The position numbers were made by a program, and so were the translations under genes. A stretch of DNA of 64,000 nucleotides from Carboxylicivirga sediminis (GTDB lineage: Bacteria > Bacteroidota > Bacteroidia > Bacteroidales > Marinilabiliaceae). Each line of letters begins with the position of its first letter. Position 1 is the first letter of the stretch. Below the pieces are notes generated by a model, which saw only the letters and a list, made by a program, of their open reading frames with translations, made no database searches and was not told where the DNA came from. The DNA lies in assembly GCF_018156225.1 (NCBI RefSeq), contig NZ_JAGTAR010000005.1, positions 62,001 through 126,000 on the forward strand, in the 5' to 3' direction. Below, one piece after another: positions 1 through 9,239 of the stretch.

Positions 1-3000
1 CAATTGGTATTTTCCTTCACCGTGAGCTACCCAAACACCCAGTTTGCTACCCGATAATGACCTAAGCATCACTGTATTGTTTTGCGGAATCTCCATGTTC
101 AGGAAGATAGACTCAAACTTGTGTGAGTTATTGTGTAGCATCTTAGGCTGCTGCTCATGCTCTGGATACACCAAGCCCAGCTCAACCATCAGCTGACAAC
201 CATTACAGATACCTAAACTCAGTGTATCCTTGCGGGCATAAAAATTATCTAGTGCCTTTTTCGCCTGAGGATTGTAAAGGAAAGCACCAGCCCATCCTTT
301 GGCCGACCCTAATACGTCACTGTTTGAGAATCCACCCACAAACACAATCATATTCACATCTTCGAGCGTTTCACGACCCGCTATAAGGTCAGTCATATGA
401 ACATCTTTTACGTCCATACCAGCCAGGAACATGCTGTAGGCCATCTCGCGATCGCCGTTCACACCTTTCTCACGGATGATGGCTGCCTTTATACCTGAGC
501 GCTCTTTTCGATCCAATGCCAGGTTCCACTGATCTAACTGACCGGTGAAAGCCGTTGGGAAATTGTAATCCAATGCATGGTTGGCATAGTTGTCAAAGCG
601 CTCCATAGCCAAAGCTTCTCCACTCTGCTTGCGGTCCAGCAAATAAGATGTTTTGTACCAGTCGTTACGGTACTTATCAATGTCAAGTGATAATGTTTTG
701 CCATGATTTTCGATGATCAGCTCACGTGATTCAATTGGCTGTCCCAATTCACTAAACTGAATGCCATTAGCTTCCAAAACAGTGGCCACTTCAGTCAAAT
801 CTTTCACTTGAATAACCACGCCCGGATTTTCGCTGAACAGCAACTTAATCAGGTCTTTTTCTTCGTAATCATTTAGGTTCACCTTCGCACCGAATGATGT
901 ATTTGCAAAATTCATCTCCAGTAATGCTGTTACCAAACCACCAGCTGACACGTCATGACCGGCCAATACCAGACCTTTATTAATCAGCTCCTGAATAGCA
1001 TTGAATCCATTCTTGAAATACTCGGCATCTGTTACTGTTGGTGCTTCGGCTCCAAGCTTGTTAACCACCTGAGCAAATGAGCTACCTCCTAATTTCAGAC
1101 TGTCAAACGACAGGTCAATATGTAATAAATGCGTATCCGTATCTTTTACCAATACAGGCTCAACAATCTTTTTAATGTCGTTCACCTCACCGGCACCAGA
1201 GATGATAACAGTTCCGGGACTGTAAACCAAATCCCCATCTTTGTACTTCTGTGTCATCGACAGTGAATCTTTACCGGTTGGAATGTTAATTCCCAACTCA
1301 ACACTGAAATCACTTACCGCTTCAACAGCGCGGTACAAACGACTGTCTTCACCCTTATTTTTACAAGGCCACATCCAGTTGGCACTTAAAGAAACACCGT
1401 TTAACCCATGCGTAAGCGGTGCCCACACCAAGTTGGTTAATGCCTCAGCTACTGACACAACAGCTCCTGCAGCAGGATCTACCAAACCAATGGCTGGCGC
1501 ATGACCAATAGAGGTAGCAATACCTTTCTCTCCTTTAAAATCAATGGCACAAGCCCCAAGGTTATTTAATGGCAATTGCAACTCACCGGCACATTGCTGC
1601 TTCGCCACTTTACCGGTAACCGAGCGATCCACTTTATTAGTCAACCAATCTTTACAGGCAACAGCTTCCAACTGCAACACATCGCTGATGTATTTTTCTA
1701 CTTGTGTTGTTTCATACTCTACAGCTTCAAATTGCTCATCCGCTGTTTCGTCATTCATGATGGTTTTTGGCGGATTACCGAACATATCGGCCAGCTGCCA
1801 GTCGATTGGCGCATTGCCTTTATCATCTTCGAACTTAAAGTGCATATCACCGGTCGTTTCACCCACCTCGTAGAATGGCGCACGCTCACGAGCCGAAATG
1901 TTTTTCAGGTTCTCAATATCCTTATCTTTCAACACCAATCCCATTCGCTCCTGCGATTCGTTACCAGCAATCTCTTTCGATGATAATGTTGGGTCACCAA
2001 CAGGTAATTTATCCAGATGAATAGTACCACCGGTCGTCTCAACCAACTCCGATAAACAGTTCAGGTGACCACCTGCACCGTGGTCATGAATCGAAACAAT
2101 TGGGTTGTCATCCGATTCGGCCAATGCACGAATGGCATTCATGGCACGCTTCTGCATCTCAGGGTTTGAACGCTGTACAGCATTTAGCTCAATAGAGTTA
2201 TCAAATTCACCGGTAGCCACTGATGAAACTGCTCCACCACCCATACCAATGCGGTAGTTATCGCCACCTAAGATTACTACTTTATCACCTTTCTCTGGAT
2301 CATTCTTTAGGGCGTGCTCTTTACGACCAAAACCTATACCGCCGGCCAGCATGATTACCTTATCGAAGGCAAATTTCTTTTGGTTTTCGAAATGCTCAAA
2401 AGTAAGTACCGAACCACAAATCATGGGCTGGCCAAACTTATTTCCAAAATCAGATGCGCCGTTAGAAGCTTTGACCAAAATCTCTTCTGGCGTTTGATAC
2501 AACCATGGACGAGCTGGAATATCTTGCTCCCACGAGCGACCTTCCTCAGAACGTGAGTAAGAAGTCATGTAAACCGCAGTACCTGCCAATGGCAATGAAC
2601 CGCGCCCACCGGCTAATCGATCTCTTATTTCACCTCCACTACCAGTTGCAGCACCATTGAAAGGCTCAACAGTAGTTGGGAAATTATGTGTTTCGGCCTT
2701 TAACGAAAGAACCGTATCAATATCTTTTGTTTCGAAGAAATCAGCCGTATCCTGACGACCTGGAGCAAACTGCATCGCTTTAGGACCTTCAATAAATGCT
2801 ACATTATCTTTATAGGCTGAAACAATATAATTAGGATGCTCTTTTGAAGTGCGCTTAATTAATTGAAATAAAGAGCTCTCTTTCTCTTCGCCATCAATGA
2901 TGAAAACACCGTTGAAAATTTTATGCCGGCAGTGCTCTGAATTAACCTGAGAAAACCCAAACACCTCACTATCTGTTAGTTTCCGACCCAAGCGCTCACT

Positions 3001-3432
3001 TAAGCCATTCAAATAGTCAATCTCATCTTCACTCAAGGCCAATCCTTCCTGCACGTTGTAAGCTGCAATATCTTCAATGTGCACAATTGGCTCAGGCTGC
3101 TTGTCAATAGTAAATATTGAATCATCCAAGCCCTTGTACATAGCCTGAAGCATTGGATCGAATTCTGCTTTTTCAGAATCAACTTCAAAAAACTCTTCCA
3201 CACGAGTAATACCATCTACACCCATGTTTTGAGTAATTTCTACAGCATTTGTACTCCATGGAGTAATCATTTCCTTACGAGGACCAACAAAAAAGCCTTC
3301 TAAAGTTTTACTTTCAGAAAGCTTTGCCCCGCTAAATAGCCACTCTAATTTACTGATGTTTTCAGATGAAAGTTCGGCTTGCGTTCCTACCGCAATAATC
3401 TGCTTGGAGTTTCCCTTAAAAAACAGAACCAT
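1..3432 (-). CDS. purL: Phosphoribosylformylglycinamidine synthase (single-chain PurL), 3' end cut by window
   Basis: This is the large single-chain FGAM synthase, which converts FGAR, glutamine and ATP to FGAM in cytoplasmic purine synthesis. I read one uninterrupted minus-strand frame of 1144 codons from the ATG at 3432-3430 to base 1. The start reads MVLFFKGNSKQIIAV. An ATPase/synthase motif (SEHCRHK, then KAETHNFPTTVEPFNGAATG) and HDHGAGGH in the second synthase half follow. The C-terminal glutaminase domain has its nucleophile elbow LGICNGCQ, with the Cys at residue 1076. Relatives are about 1230 residues, so roughly 90 residues with the glutaminase His/Glu lie outside the window. A TAnnTTTG box lies 34 bp upstream. 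No frameshift is seen. Confidence 0.97.
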   Translation of the reverse strand, partial: MVLFFKGNSKQIIAVGTQAELSSENISKLEWLFSGAKLSESKTLEGFFVGPRKEMITPWSTNAVEITQNMGVDGITRVEEFFEVDSEKAEFDPMLQAMYKGLDDSIFTIDKQPEPIVHIEDIAAYNVQEGLALSEDEIDYLNGLSERLGRKLTDSEVFGFSQVNSEHCRHKIFNGVFIIDGEEKESSLFQLIKRTSKEHPNYIVSAYKDNVAFIEGPKAMQFAPGRQDTADFFETKDIDTVLSLKAETHNFPTTVEPFNGAATGSGGEIRDRLAGGRGSLPLAGTAVYMTSYSRSEEGRSWEQDIPARPWLYQTPEEILVKASNGASDFGNKFGQPMICGSVLTFEHFENQKKFAFDKVIMLAGGIGFGRKEHALKNDPEKGDKVVILGGDNYRIGMGGGAVSSVATGEFDNSIELNAVQRSNPEMQKRAMNAIRALAESDDNPIVSIHDHGAGGHLNCLSELVETTGGTIHLDKLPVGDPTLSSKEIAGNESQERMGLVLKDKDIENLKNISARERAPFYEVGETTGDMHFKFEDDKGNAPIDWQLADMFGNPPKTIMNDETADEQFEAVEYETTQVEKYISDVLQLEAVACKDWLTNKVDRSVTGKVAKQQCAGELQLPLNNLGACAIDFKGEKGIATSIGHAPAIGLVDPAAGAVVSVAEALTNLVWAPLTHGLNGVSLSANWMWPCKNKGEDSRLYRAVEAVSDFSVELGINIPTGKDSLSMTQKYKDGDLVYSPGTVIISGAGEVNDIKKIVEPVLVKDTDTHLLHIDLSFDSLKLGGSSFAQVVNKLGAEAPTVTDAEYFKNGFNAIQELINKGLVLAGHDVSAGGLVTALLEMNFANTSFGAKVNLNDYEEKDLIKLLFSENPGVVIQVKDLTEVATVLEANGIQFSELGQPIESRELIIENHGKTLSLDIDKYRNDWYKTSYLLDRKQSGEALAMERFDNYANHALDYNFPTAFTGQLDQWNLALDRKERSGIKAAIIREKGVNGDREMAYSMFLAGMDVKDVHMTDLIAGRETLEDVNMIVFVGGFSNSDVLGSAKGWAGAFLYNPQAKKALDNFYARKDTLSLGICNGCQLMVELGLVYPEHEQQPKMLHNNSHKFESIFLNMEIPQNNTVMLRSLSGSKLGVWVAHGEGKYQL

Positions 3433-3466
3433 GAATGAATGTTTTGAATTTGTTTTTAATGAGCTG

Positions 3467-3474
3467 CAAATTTA
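3467..3474 (-). promoter_or_regulatory. Candidate purL -7 box TAAATTTG
   Basis: On the minus strand this matches the Bacteroidota -7 consensus TAnnTTTG and lies 34 bp before the purL ATG. I see no TTG at the usual -33 spacing, so the call rests on the -7 box alone. If right, purL is transcribed from downstream of the hairpin at 3552-3579. Confidence 0.4.
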
Positions 3475-3539
3475 ATAATAGTTCAGTAGTTTTCACCTAG
3501 AACGATGTTGTTAATTGATGAACTTTTAAACAAATTGTT

Positions 3540-3695
3540 GATATAAAAATAAAGAGGTCATTCTTGCGAATAACCTCTTCTCTCTAAAACCAAAAAACTA
3601 CCTGCGCTTATTTAAATATCCTTTCGGATAAAGTAGCCAAGTATTCAGAAAGATATAGTGCGATCTTTCAGGTATAAAACTACTACTTTTTTAAT
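3540..3695 (-). ncRNA. Possible structured small RNA or purL leader with terminator
   Basis: Minus-strand pairings in 5' to 3' order: 3689-3683 with 3636-3630 (AAAGTAG/CTACTTT), 3674-3669 with 3604-3599 (TACCTG/CAGGTA), hairpin 3668-3649, and hairpin 3630-3617 with a GAAA tetraloop. The first two stems interleave, giving a pseudoknot-like topology. An 11-bp hairpin at 3552-3579 follows, then a T-rich run. It matches no RNA family I recognise. The region is AT-rich, so some pairings could be chance. A weak -7-like box (TATATTGC) lies near 3708-3701. Confidence 0.28.
3541..3579 (-). terminator. Terminator-like hairpin upstream of purL
   Basis: The stem is 3552-3562 with 3569-3579. On the minus strand it pairs fully with one U-G wobble, whereas on the plus strand the same position is a C/A mismatch. 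The following minus-strand sequence is TTTATTTTTATAT. No minus-strand protein gene lies upstream, so it would end a small RNA or attenuate a longer purL leader. Confidence 0.5.
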
Positions 3696-3742
3696 TGCAG
3701 GCAATATAAAAAGTAATAAAATGTTAAAATTATCTTTTTTCT

Positions 3743-3750
3743 TATTTTTG
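3743..3750 (+). promoter_or_regulatory. Candidate galM -7 box TATTTTTG
   Basis: Exact TAnnTTTG match 24 bp before the galM start. No TTG is visible at -33. Confidence 0.4.
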
Positions 3751-3774
3751 CTAATATAATCCACAATCACCACT

Positions 3775-4833
3775 ATGATAATTAATGAAAAAAGGCAGTT
3801 TATACCTGCATTAAATCAAGAGATTACAACTGTAACACTTCAGAACCGCAAACACACACAGGTAACGATTACCAACTACGGTGGCATAATTATGAGCATC
3901 AAAACACCCGACCGACGTGGAAATTTTGCTGAAATAGCGCTTGGATTTGATGACGTAGAAGATTACCTGACTGAAGCATATAAAAACAATTGCCCGTATT
4001 TTGGCGCTGCCATTGGCCGCTATGCCAATCGCATTAAAGATGGACGATTTACTTTAGATGGCAACGCTTACAAGCTCGCCTGCAACAATGGTTCCAACTC
4101 CCTTCACGGTGGCCCCGGCGGTTTTCACCAGAAGGTATGGCAGCTAACAACATTTAAAGAGCCGAAACGCACTGGTGTTGTTTTAACACTTAAATCAGAA
4201 GATATGGAAGAGGGCTTTCCTGGCAACCTGGAGGTTAAAATGACCTACACCCTCACTTTCGACAACGAACTGGTTATTGACTACGAGGCGACAACTGATA
4301 AAAAAACAGTGATTAACCTAACGAACCACTCCTACTTCAATCTATCGAGTATGCAACACAATGTACTCGATCACCTATTGGTGCTATATGCCGATAACTT
4401 TACCCCTAAAGACGAGCATGATATACCCACCGGCGAGATAGTGTCGGTAAACAACTCTCCAATGGACTTTCTGTTACCACATAAAATTGGTGAACGCATT
4501 AGCGATGTTGATGGCCGTGGTTATGATCACAATTATGTCATCAACGGGTTTGAAGGCGAATTAAATATTGGCGCAAGGCTGGTTGATGAAAGCACAGGGC
4601 GTTCTTTAGAGTTCTACACCACAGAACCCGGCTTTCAGGTGTATAGTGGCAACTACCTTGATGGTAGCTATAATAGAAACGAAATACCGTTCAAAGCGCA
4701 TTACGGGCTCTGCTTTGAGGCACAAAAATTTCCTGATTCACCTAACAAAACCAACTTTCCGAGCGCAGAACTGATGCCCGGAGAAACATACCAACAAACA
4801 ACCGTATATAAGTTTGGTATAGCAGATATATAA
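3775..4833 (+). CDS. galM: Aldose 1-epimerase (galactose mutarotase)
   Basis: GalM interconverts alpha and beta anomers of glucose and galactose. The 352-residue length is normal for the family. Visible motifs are GRYANRI near residue 81, LHGG near 110, the catalytic His in NLTNHSYFNL (His185), and the catalytic Glu in LCFEAQ (Glu315). The C-terminus ends with the usual PGETY element and a short beta strand. There is no signal peptide, so the protein is probably cytoplasmic. It is a single-gene unit ending at a bidirectional terminator shared with the convergent TPR gene. Confidence 0.96.
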   Translation: MIINEKRQFIPALNQEITTVTLQNRKHTQVTITNYGGIIMSIKTPDRRGNFAEIALGFDDVEDYLTEAYKNNCPYFGAAIGRYANRIKDGRFTLDGNAYKLACNNGSNSLHGGPGGFHQKVWQLTTFKEPKRTGVVLTLKSEDMEEGFPGNLEVKMTYTLTFDNELVIDYEATTDKKTVINLTNHSYFNLSSMQHNVLDHLLVLYADNFTPKDEHDIPTGEIVSVNNSPMDFLLPHKIGERISDVDGRGYDHNYVINGFEGELNIGARLVDESTGRSLEFYTTEPGFQVYSGNYLDGSYNRNEIPFKAHYGLCFEAQKFPDSPNKTNFPSAELMPGETYQQTTVYKFGIADI

Positions 4834-4840
4834 AAGCAAA

Positions 4841-4868
4841 AGCGGCAGATTCATTTAAACCTGCCGCT
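4841..4868. terminator. Bidirectional terminator, galM / TPR gene
   Basis: An 8-bp GC-rich stem AGCGGCAG/CTGCCGCT (4841-4848 with 4861-4868) with A-rich 5' and T-rich 3' flanks lies between two convergent stop codons. Confidence 0.85.
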
Positions 4869-4882
4869 TTCTATTATCACAC

Positions 4883-6232
4883 TTAGCGATACCTTACTAT
4901 GGTTTTTTCGTTAATCCAGGATCCAATGGTGTAATTAGCACCTTCCTCCACACCATGGAAGAATCCTGTTTCTTTATCGGGGATATATTGTGAATAAAGA
5001 TTTATCTGTTTCTCAGCTTCTGCTGCGCATTCCGGATCTATTGACTTAGCTTTAGTAAAACGATCCAGGGCCACCCAATAAACAGTTTGATGATCAAAAT
5101 CACTATCTCCGTATTTAGGACTCTCATGAGCATAAATATTACCTATTAAAATATGTGGTTTACCCCAACTTCCATTCTTTTGCAATGCATTTTGAGCATA
5201 CTGACGGGCTTCTGGACTATTTTTGTAATGAGAAAAGGTAACCACTGCTAACTCATAAAAGCATTTTGCCTGCAAATCATCATCAACTGCCTGACTGATT
5301 GTTTTTAGATAATACTCTTTAGCTTTATCAAACTGATTCTGTTTAATGAAATATTTAGCCAATAAATAGGAAGCCTCTGCTGTTGGCGATAATTCATAAT
5401 TGCGTTCAGCAGCAGCAGCATACAAATCACTATCAGTGCAGTTAAAAGCATCCAGCAACTTCAGCAGACGCTCAAGTCCATCCGGGCTATCCTTTACCAT
5501 ATCGTACTTAGCCATTAACGACTGCTGAAGGGCATCACAGTTATCAAGTCCACTGCGCACAACAATCTCCACGCAGGTGTTACTGGCTTTATTCAACATT
5601 TCTACAACCTTAGGATTCTTCTGCTTTTTAATATTATATGCCAATACATCATCCACATTCATATACACATTAAGCAATTGTTCTGATGTTCTATCACCAT
5701 TATCCAGTAGGGCATTTGTTGCCTGAAGCCAATTAACGGCCACCATTGGCTCCATTTTGGTACCCAATTCATTAAATGAAGCCTCAAAACATGTTACTGC
5801 CTCTTCGAGTGCAGGCACCTCATCGCGCCTGTAAGTTACAATCTCCAGACCTTTACGTCCCAGCACCCATGCTTCAGGATATTTCGGATGATTACCAAAG
5901 TACTGAATACGTTGGTCATATATCAATAACAGCGTATCGACTAAAGCCTGCTTTTTTAACTCATCTTTTTCCTTCTTAATATAATGGGTATAAATATCTA
6001 CACCATCGGCATATAAACGAATGGTCACATCAGGGCATTGATTGAACATTGTACGCCAGGCACTAATAGAATAATCATACATTTTCTTTTTCAGTGCCTC
6101 TTTATACAATGAATAGTTTTTCAAACACTCAACACTATCCATCTTCTGAACATCTTGAGCTTTTACATAGGTAGTACCTGCTATTACCCCAACTAATAGC
6201 ATAAAAATCAGCGCATGTCTCTTCATGGTCAT
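4883..6232 (-). CDS. Secreted TPR-repeat protein, function unknown
   Basis: A 449-residue protein with an N-terminal signal peptide (MKRHALIFMLLVGVIAG, cleavage likely after VKA), so it is exported to the periplasm. Helical repeats of TPR type are clearest around residues 250-400 (for example AKYFIKQNQFDKAKEYYLKT). The real start may be the second Met (position 3), two codons inside the first. I do not recognise a named family beyond TPR. TPR proteins of this size in Bacteroidota usually serve as envelope scaffolds, but nothing nearby fixes its role. It is divergent from the acyl-CoA ligase gene. Confidence 0.85.
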   Translation of the reverse strand: MTMKRHALIFMLLVGVIAGTTYVKAQDVQKMDSVECLKNYSLYKEALKKKMYDYSISAWRTMFNQCPDVTIRLYADGVDIYTHYIKKEKDELKKQALVDTLLLIYDQRIQYFGNHPKYPEAWVLGRKGLEIVTYRRDEVPALEEAVTCFEASFNELGTKMEPMVAVNWLQATNALLDNGDRTSEQLLNVYMNVDDVLAYNIKKQKNPKVVEMLNKASNTCVEIVVRSGLDNCDALQQSLMAKYDMVKDSPDGLERLLKLLDAFNCTDSDLYAAAAERNYELSPTAEASYLLAKYFIKQNQFDKAKEYYLKTISQAVDDDLQAKCFYELAVVTFSHYKNSPEARQYAQNALQKNGSWGKPHILIGNIYAHESPKYGDSDFDHQTVYWVALDRFTKAKSIDPECAAEAEKQINLYSQYIPDKETGFFHGVEEGANYTIGSWINEKTIVRYR

Positions 6233-6327
6233 TAGGTTTTAATTTTAACTCATATTAAACATTCAACATTCTTGCCAACAAACCCTTCATATTGATTTAC
6301 TGATTGTTAATTTTTCGAACAATTCAT

Positions 6328-6357
6328 CCATCTTGTCCGTTTACACACACAAGATGG
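6328..6357. repeat. 9-bp inverted repeat in divergent promoter region
   Basis: CCATCTTGT (6328-6336) and ACAAGATGG (6349-6357) form a perfect inverted repeat around a 12-bp centre. It lies between the divergent TPR gene and acyl-CoA ligase gene, 67 bp before the latter's ATG. It could be an operator for a dimeric regulator or an RNA hairpin. Confidence 0.5.
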
Positions 6358-6423
6358 TCGATATCGAACACTTCAACTTTTGATTAATTTAGCTTACATT
6401 TAACGGGTGAAAACAACAGGAAT

Positions 6424-8340
6424 ATGAAAAGCATCATTAATTTTTTTGAAGATAGTATCAGCAACTATCCAAACAATCCTTTGATCTGGGAAAAGGAAAC
6501 AGACAAATATATACCAACAACTTATAAAGACGCACAAAAAGAAGTACACCAATTCAGTAATGCATTGCTGGCCTTAGACATTAAGCATGGCGACAGAGTA
6601 GCTTTACTTTCGGAAGGCCGCAGACTTTGGCTGATAAGTGAGTTGGCTATTTTACACATAGGCGCCATTAATGTACCATTATCTACCAAGTTGGAAGCTG
6701 ACAATGATTTAATATTCAGACTTAATCATTCCCAATCAGAAACCATCATAGTTTCGCGCAACCAACTGGATAAAATTCGGCTTGTTAAAGCAGAGTTATC
6801 CAATCTCAAACGTGTGGTTGTTTTGGACGATATGGATAATCTGGAAGAAAACGAAATTTCGATCAGCCAGCTACTCCATTTAGGAACTCAATTTGCCGAT
6901 GAAGCACCCAATGCTTTAGCCGAAGCAATGGAAAGAGTAAAACCAGAGACCCATGCTAACATCTGCTATACTTCAGGCACAACAGCCGATCCTAAAGGCA
7001 TTATTCTTTCTCACAGAAATTACACAGCAAATGTAGAACAGGCATTTAGTTACATTAACGTGCCTCAACACTATAAAACGTTAGTTGTGTTACCCTGGGA
7101 CCATGCATTTGCCCACACGGCATCATTATACTCCTTTATGCATAAAGGTGCATCCATTGCTTCAGTGCAGGTGGGCCGCAACCAACACGAAACGCTTAAA
7201 AACTTCGTGACCAACATGCAGGAGATAAAACCAGAAATCTTAATGAGTGTTCCTGCTCTGGCCAAAAACTTTAAAAAGAACATCGAAAAGGCCATTGAAA
7301 GCAAAGGTCCAACAGCCAATAAACTCTTCCAGTCGGGCTTACAATTTGCGTATTGGTATAATGGTAATGGTCAAAATGCAGGTAAAAACTTCAAAAAACT
7401 GCTATATCCAGTTTATGCCTTTTACAAGCGAATTATTTTCAACAAAATTAAAGAACGATTTGGCGGTAACCTCCAGTACTTCATTGGCGGAGGCGCTCTT
7501 TTAGACATCGAACTGCAGCGTTTCTTTTATGCTATTGGCACGCCAATGTATCAAGGCTACGGATTAAGCGAGGCTTCTCCCATTATTTCAGCTAATACGC
7601 CCAAATTTCATAAACTCGGCTCTTCCGGCAAAGTTGTTAACCAACTGGAAATTAAAATTTGTGATAGCGATGGACACCCTTTACCAACTGGTGAAAAAGG
7701 CGAAATAGTGATTAAAGGCGAGAATGTGATGCAGGGTTACTGGCGCAATCCCGAAGCTACTAAAGAAACAATCAAAGACGGTTGGCTTTACACCGGCGAC
7801 TTAGGCTACCTTGACAAGCAGAACTATCTTTATGTACTGGGGCGCTTTAAGAGTTTATTAATTGGTGCAGATGGTGAAAAATACAGTCCTGAAGGCATTG
7901 AAGAGGCGGTGATCGACCACTGTCTGTATATCGATCAATTTATACTTCACAATAATCAAAATCCTTTTACAAGCGGATTAATTGTCCCTAACAGAGAAAA
8001 AATAAATCTATGGCTAAAGAAACATGGCAAATCTGTGACATCTGATGAAACACTGATAGAAATATTGCAACTCATTCAAGAGGAGATCGAAAAAATAAAA
8101 GCCACCAATAGTGCTAATCTTAACTTCCCTTCAAGATGGCTACCAAGCACCCTTGTTCTTTTAAAAGAAAGCTTTACAGAGAAGAATAAATTATTAAACA
8201 GCACCATGAAAGTGGTTCGCCCTAAAGTTGAGGAATATTTTTCAGATGAGATAGCTTATCTTTACACCCCCGAAGCGAAAAATTTTCTATCAGAAACCAA
8301 CATTCATAACTTAAGGATTTATCTGTCTAACAATGAATAA
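6424..8340 (+). CDS. Long-chain acyl-CoA synthetase (AMP-forming, FadD15-like)
   Basis: This 638-residue ANL-superfamily ligase activates long-chain fatty acids to acyl-CoA through an acyl-adenylate. The phosphate loop YTSGTTADPKG is at about residues 182-192. YQGYGLSEASP follows as the A5 motif, then YTGDLGYLD as A7 and LGRFKS as the hinge, with a C-terminal domain. The length and order fit the FadD15 type rather than the shorter acetyl-CoA type. Its stop codon overlaps the cutC start by 8 bp, so the two are translationally linked. An inverted repeat upstream may be its operator. Confidence 0.93.
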   Translation: MKSIINFFEDSISNYPNNPLIWEKETDKYIPTTYKDAQKEVHQFSNALLALDIKHGDRVALLSEGRRLWLISELAILHIGAINVPLSTKLEADNDLIFRLNHSQSETIIVSRNQLDKIRLVKAELSNLKRVVVLDDMDNLEENEISISQLLHLGTQFADEAPNALAEAMERVKPETHANICYTSGTTADPKGIILSHRNYTANVEQAFSYINVPQHYKTLVVLPWDHAFAHTASLYSFMHKGASIASVQVGRNQHETLKNFVTNMQEIKPEILMSVPALAKNFKKNIEKAIESKGPTANKLFQSGLQFAYWYNGNGQNAGKNFKKLLYPVYAFYKRIIFNKIKERFGGNLQYFIGGGALLDIELQRFFYAIGTPMYQGYGLSEASPIISANTPKFHKLGSSGKVVNQLEIKICDSDGHPLPTGEKGEIVIKGENVMQGYWRNPEATKETIKDGWLYTGDLGYLDKQNYLYVLGRFKSLLIGADGEKYSPEGIEEAVIDHCLYIDQFILHNNQNPFTSGLIVPNREKINLWLKKHGKSVTSDETLIEILQLIQEEIEKIKATNSANLNFPSRWLPSTLVLLKESFTEKNKLLNSTMKVVRPKVEEYFSDEIAYLYTPEAKNFLSETNIHNLRIYLSNNE

Positions 8341-9088
8341 CAACTACACATTCGAGATTTGTATTGATTCAGTTCAATCAGCTATCAATGCCCAGGCAGC
8401 AGGTGCTCATCGAGTCGAACTTTGCGATAACCTGTTTGAAGGCGGCACAACTCCGAGTGCTGGAATGATACAACAAGTAAAAAAGATGGCACCCGATGTT
8501 AAACTGTTCGTAATTATCAGGCCACGAGGAGGTGACTTCGTCTATTCGGAGCACGAAATAAGCGTAATGCTCGACGATATAGTGATGGCTAAAAAATTGG
8601 GCGCCGATGGCATTGTTTCCGGATGTTTAAAAGCTAATGGAGATATTGATGCTGAGAATACAGGAAAACTTATTCAGGCGTCAGGAAATCTACCTTATAC
8701 ATTTCACAGGGCATTTGACATGTGCCGCAACTATTCAGAGGCACTTGAACAGCTGATAGATCTTGGTGCATCTCGAATATTAACTTCCGGCATGCAACAA
8801 ACAGCTCATCTGGGTATTAATACTTTGACAGAAATAATCAAGCAAGCCAATAATCGCATCGCAATACTTGTTGGCTCTGGAGTAAAACCTGAGAACATTG
8901 CCGAAATTGCTCGAAAAACAGGCGCTGAAGAATTTCATTTCTCGGCACGAAAAGAGTTTGCTTCACCAATGAATTTTAAAAATGAAAATATTAACATGGG
9001 TGGGGTTAGCGGCATTCCGGAATTTAGTCGTTTCTATTCAGATGTTGACACAATAAAATGTACGATAAAAGCAGTCATGGAAATTTAA
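8333..9088 (+). CDS. cutC: CutC family protein
   Basis: A 251-residue TIM-barrel protein of the CutC family. The name comes from copper homeostasis in E. coli, but a direct copper role is disputed and the biochemical activity is unsettled. The N-terminus carries the family signature (FEICIDSVQSAINAQAAGA, then RVELCDNLFEGGTTPS), and IIRPRGGDF follows near residue 60. No signal peptide is seen. The start codon lies inside the end of the acyl-CoA ligase gene. A weak 9-bp hairpin (9086-9110) spans the stop codon but lacks a clear T run. Confidence 0.93.
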   Translation: MNNNYTFEICIDSVQSAINAQAAGAHRVELCDNLFEGGTTPSAGMIQQVKKMAPDVKLFVIIRPRGGDFVYSEHEISVMLDDIVMAKKLGADGIVSGCLKANGDIDAENTGKLIQASGNLPYTFHRAFDMCRNYSEALEQLIDLGASRILTSGMQQTAHLGINTLTEIIKQANNRIAILVGSGVKPENIAEIARKTGAEEFHFSARKEFASPMNFKNENINMGGVSGIPEFSRFYSDVDTIKCTIKAVMEI

Positions 9089-9239
9089 ATGTAAAAAAAA
9101 CTTACATTTACTATGAAAAACCTGATGTCGGTAAATTTTTTTTCAGAAAGTGAAGTCTTTATTACATCTTTGGCATAAATAGATTTTTGTAATCGTAAAG
9201 TTTTTTACATTTTTACAACATATTTTAAAGCACATACGA

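Larger units (their letters stand above)
3433..3774. other. Intergenic region between purL and galM
   Basis: This is a 342-bp divergent gap without a convincing ORF. It holds the purL -7 box (3467-3474, minus), a terminator-like hairpin (3552-3579), a group of interleaved stems (3599-3689) and the galM -7 box (3743-3750, plus). The stems are described separately as a possible small RNA. Confidence 0.7.

Noticed and set aside
1241-1983. Plus-strand ORFs over purL
   Set aside because: They are antisense shadows of a confident purL frame.
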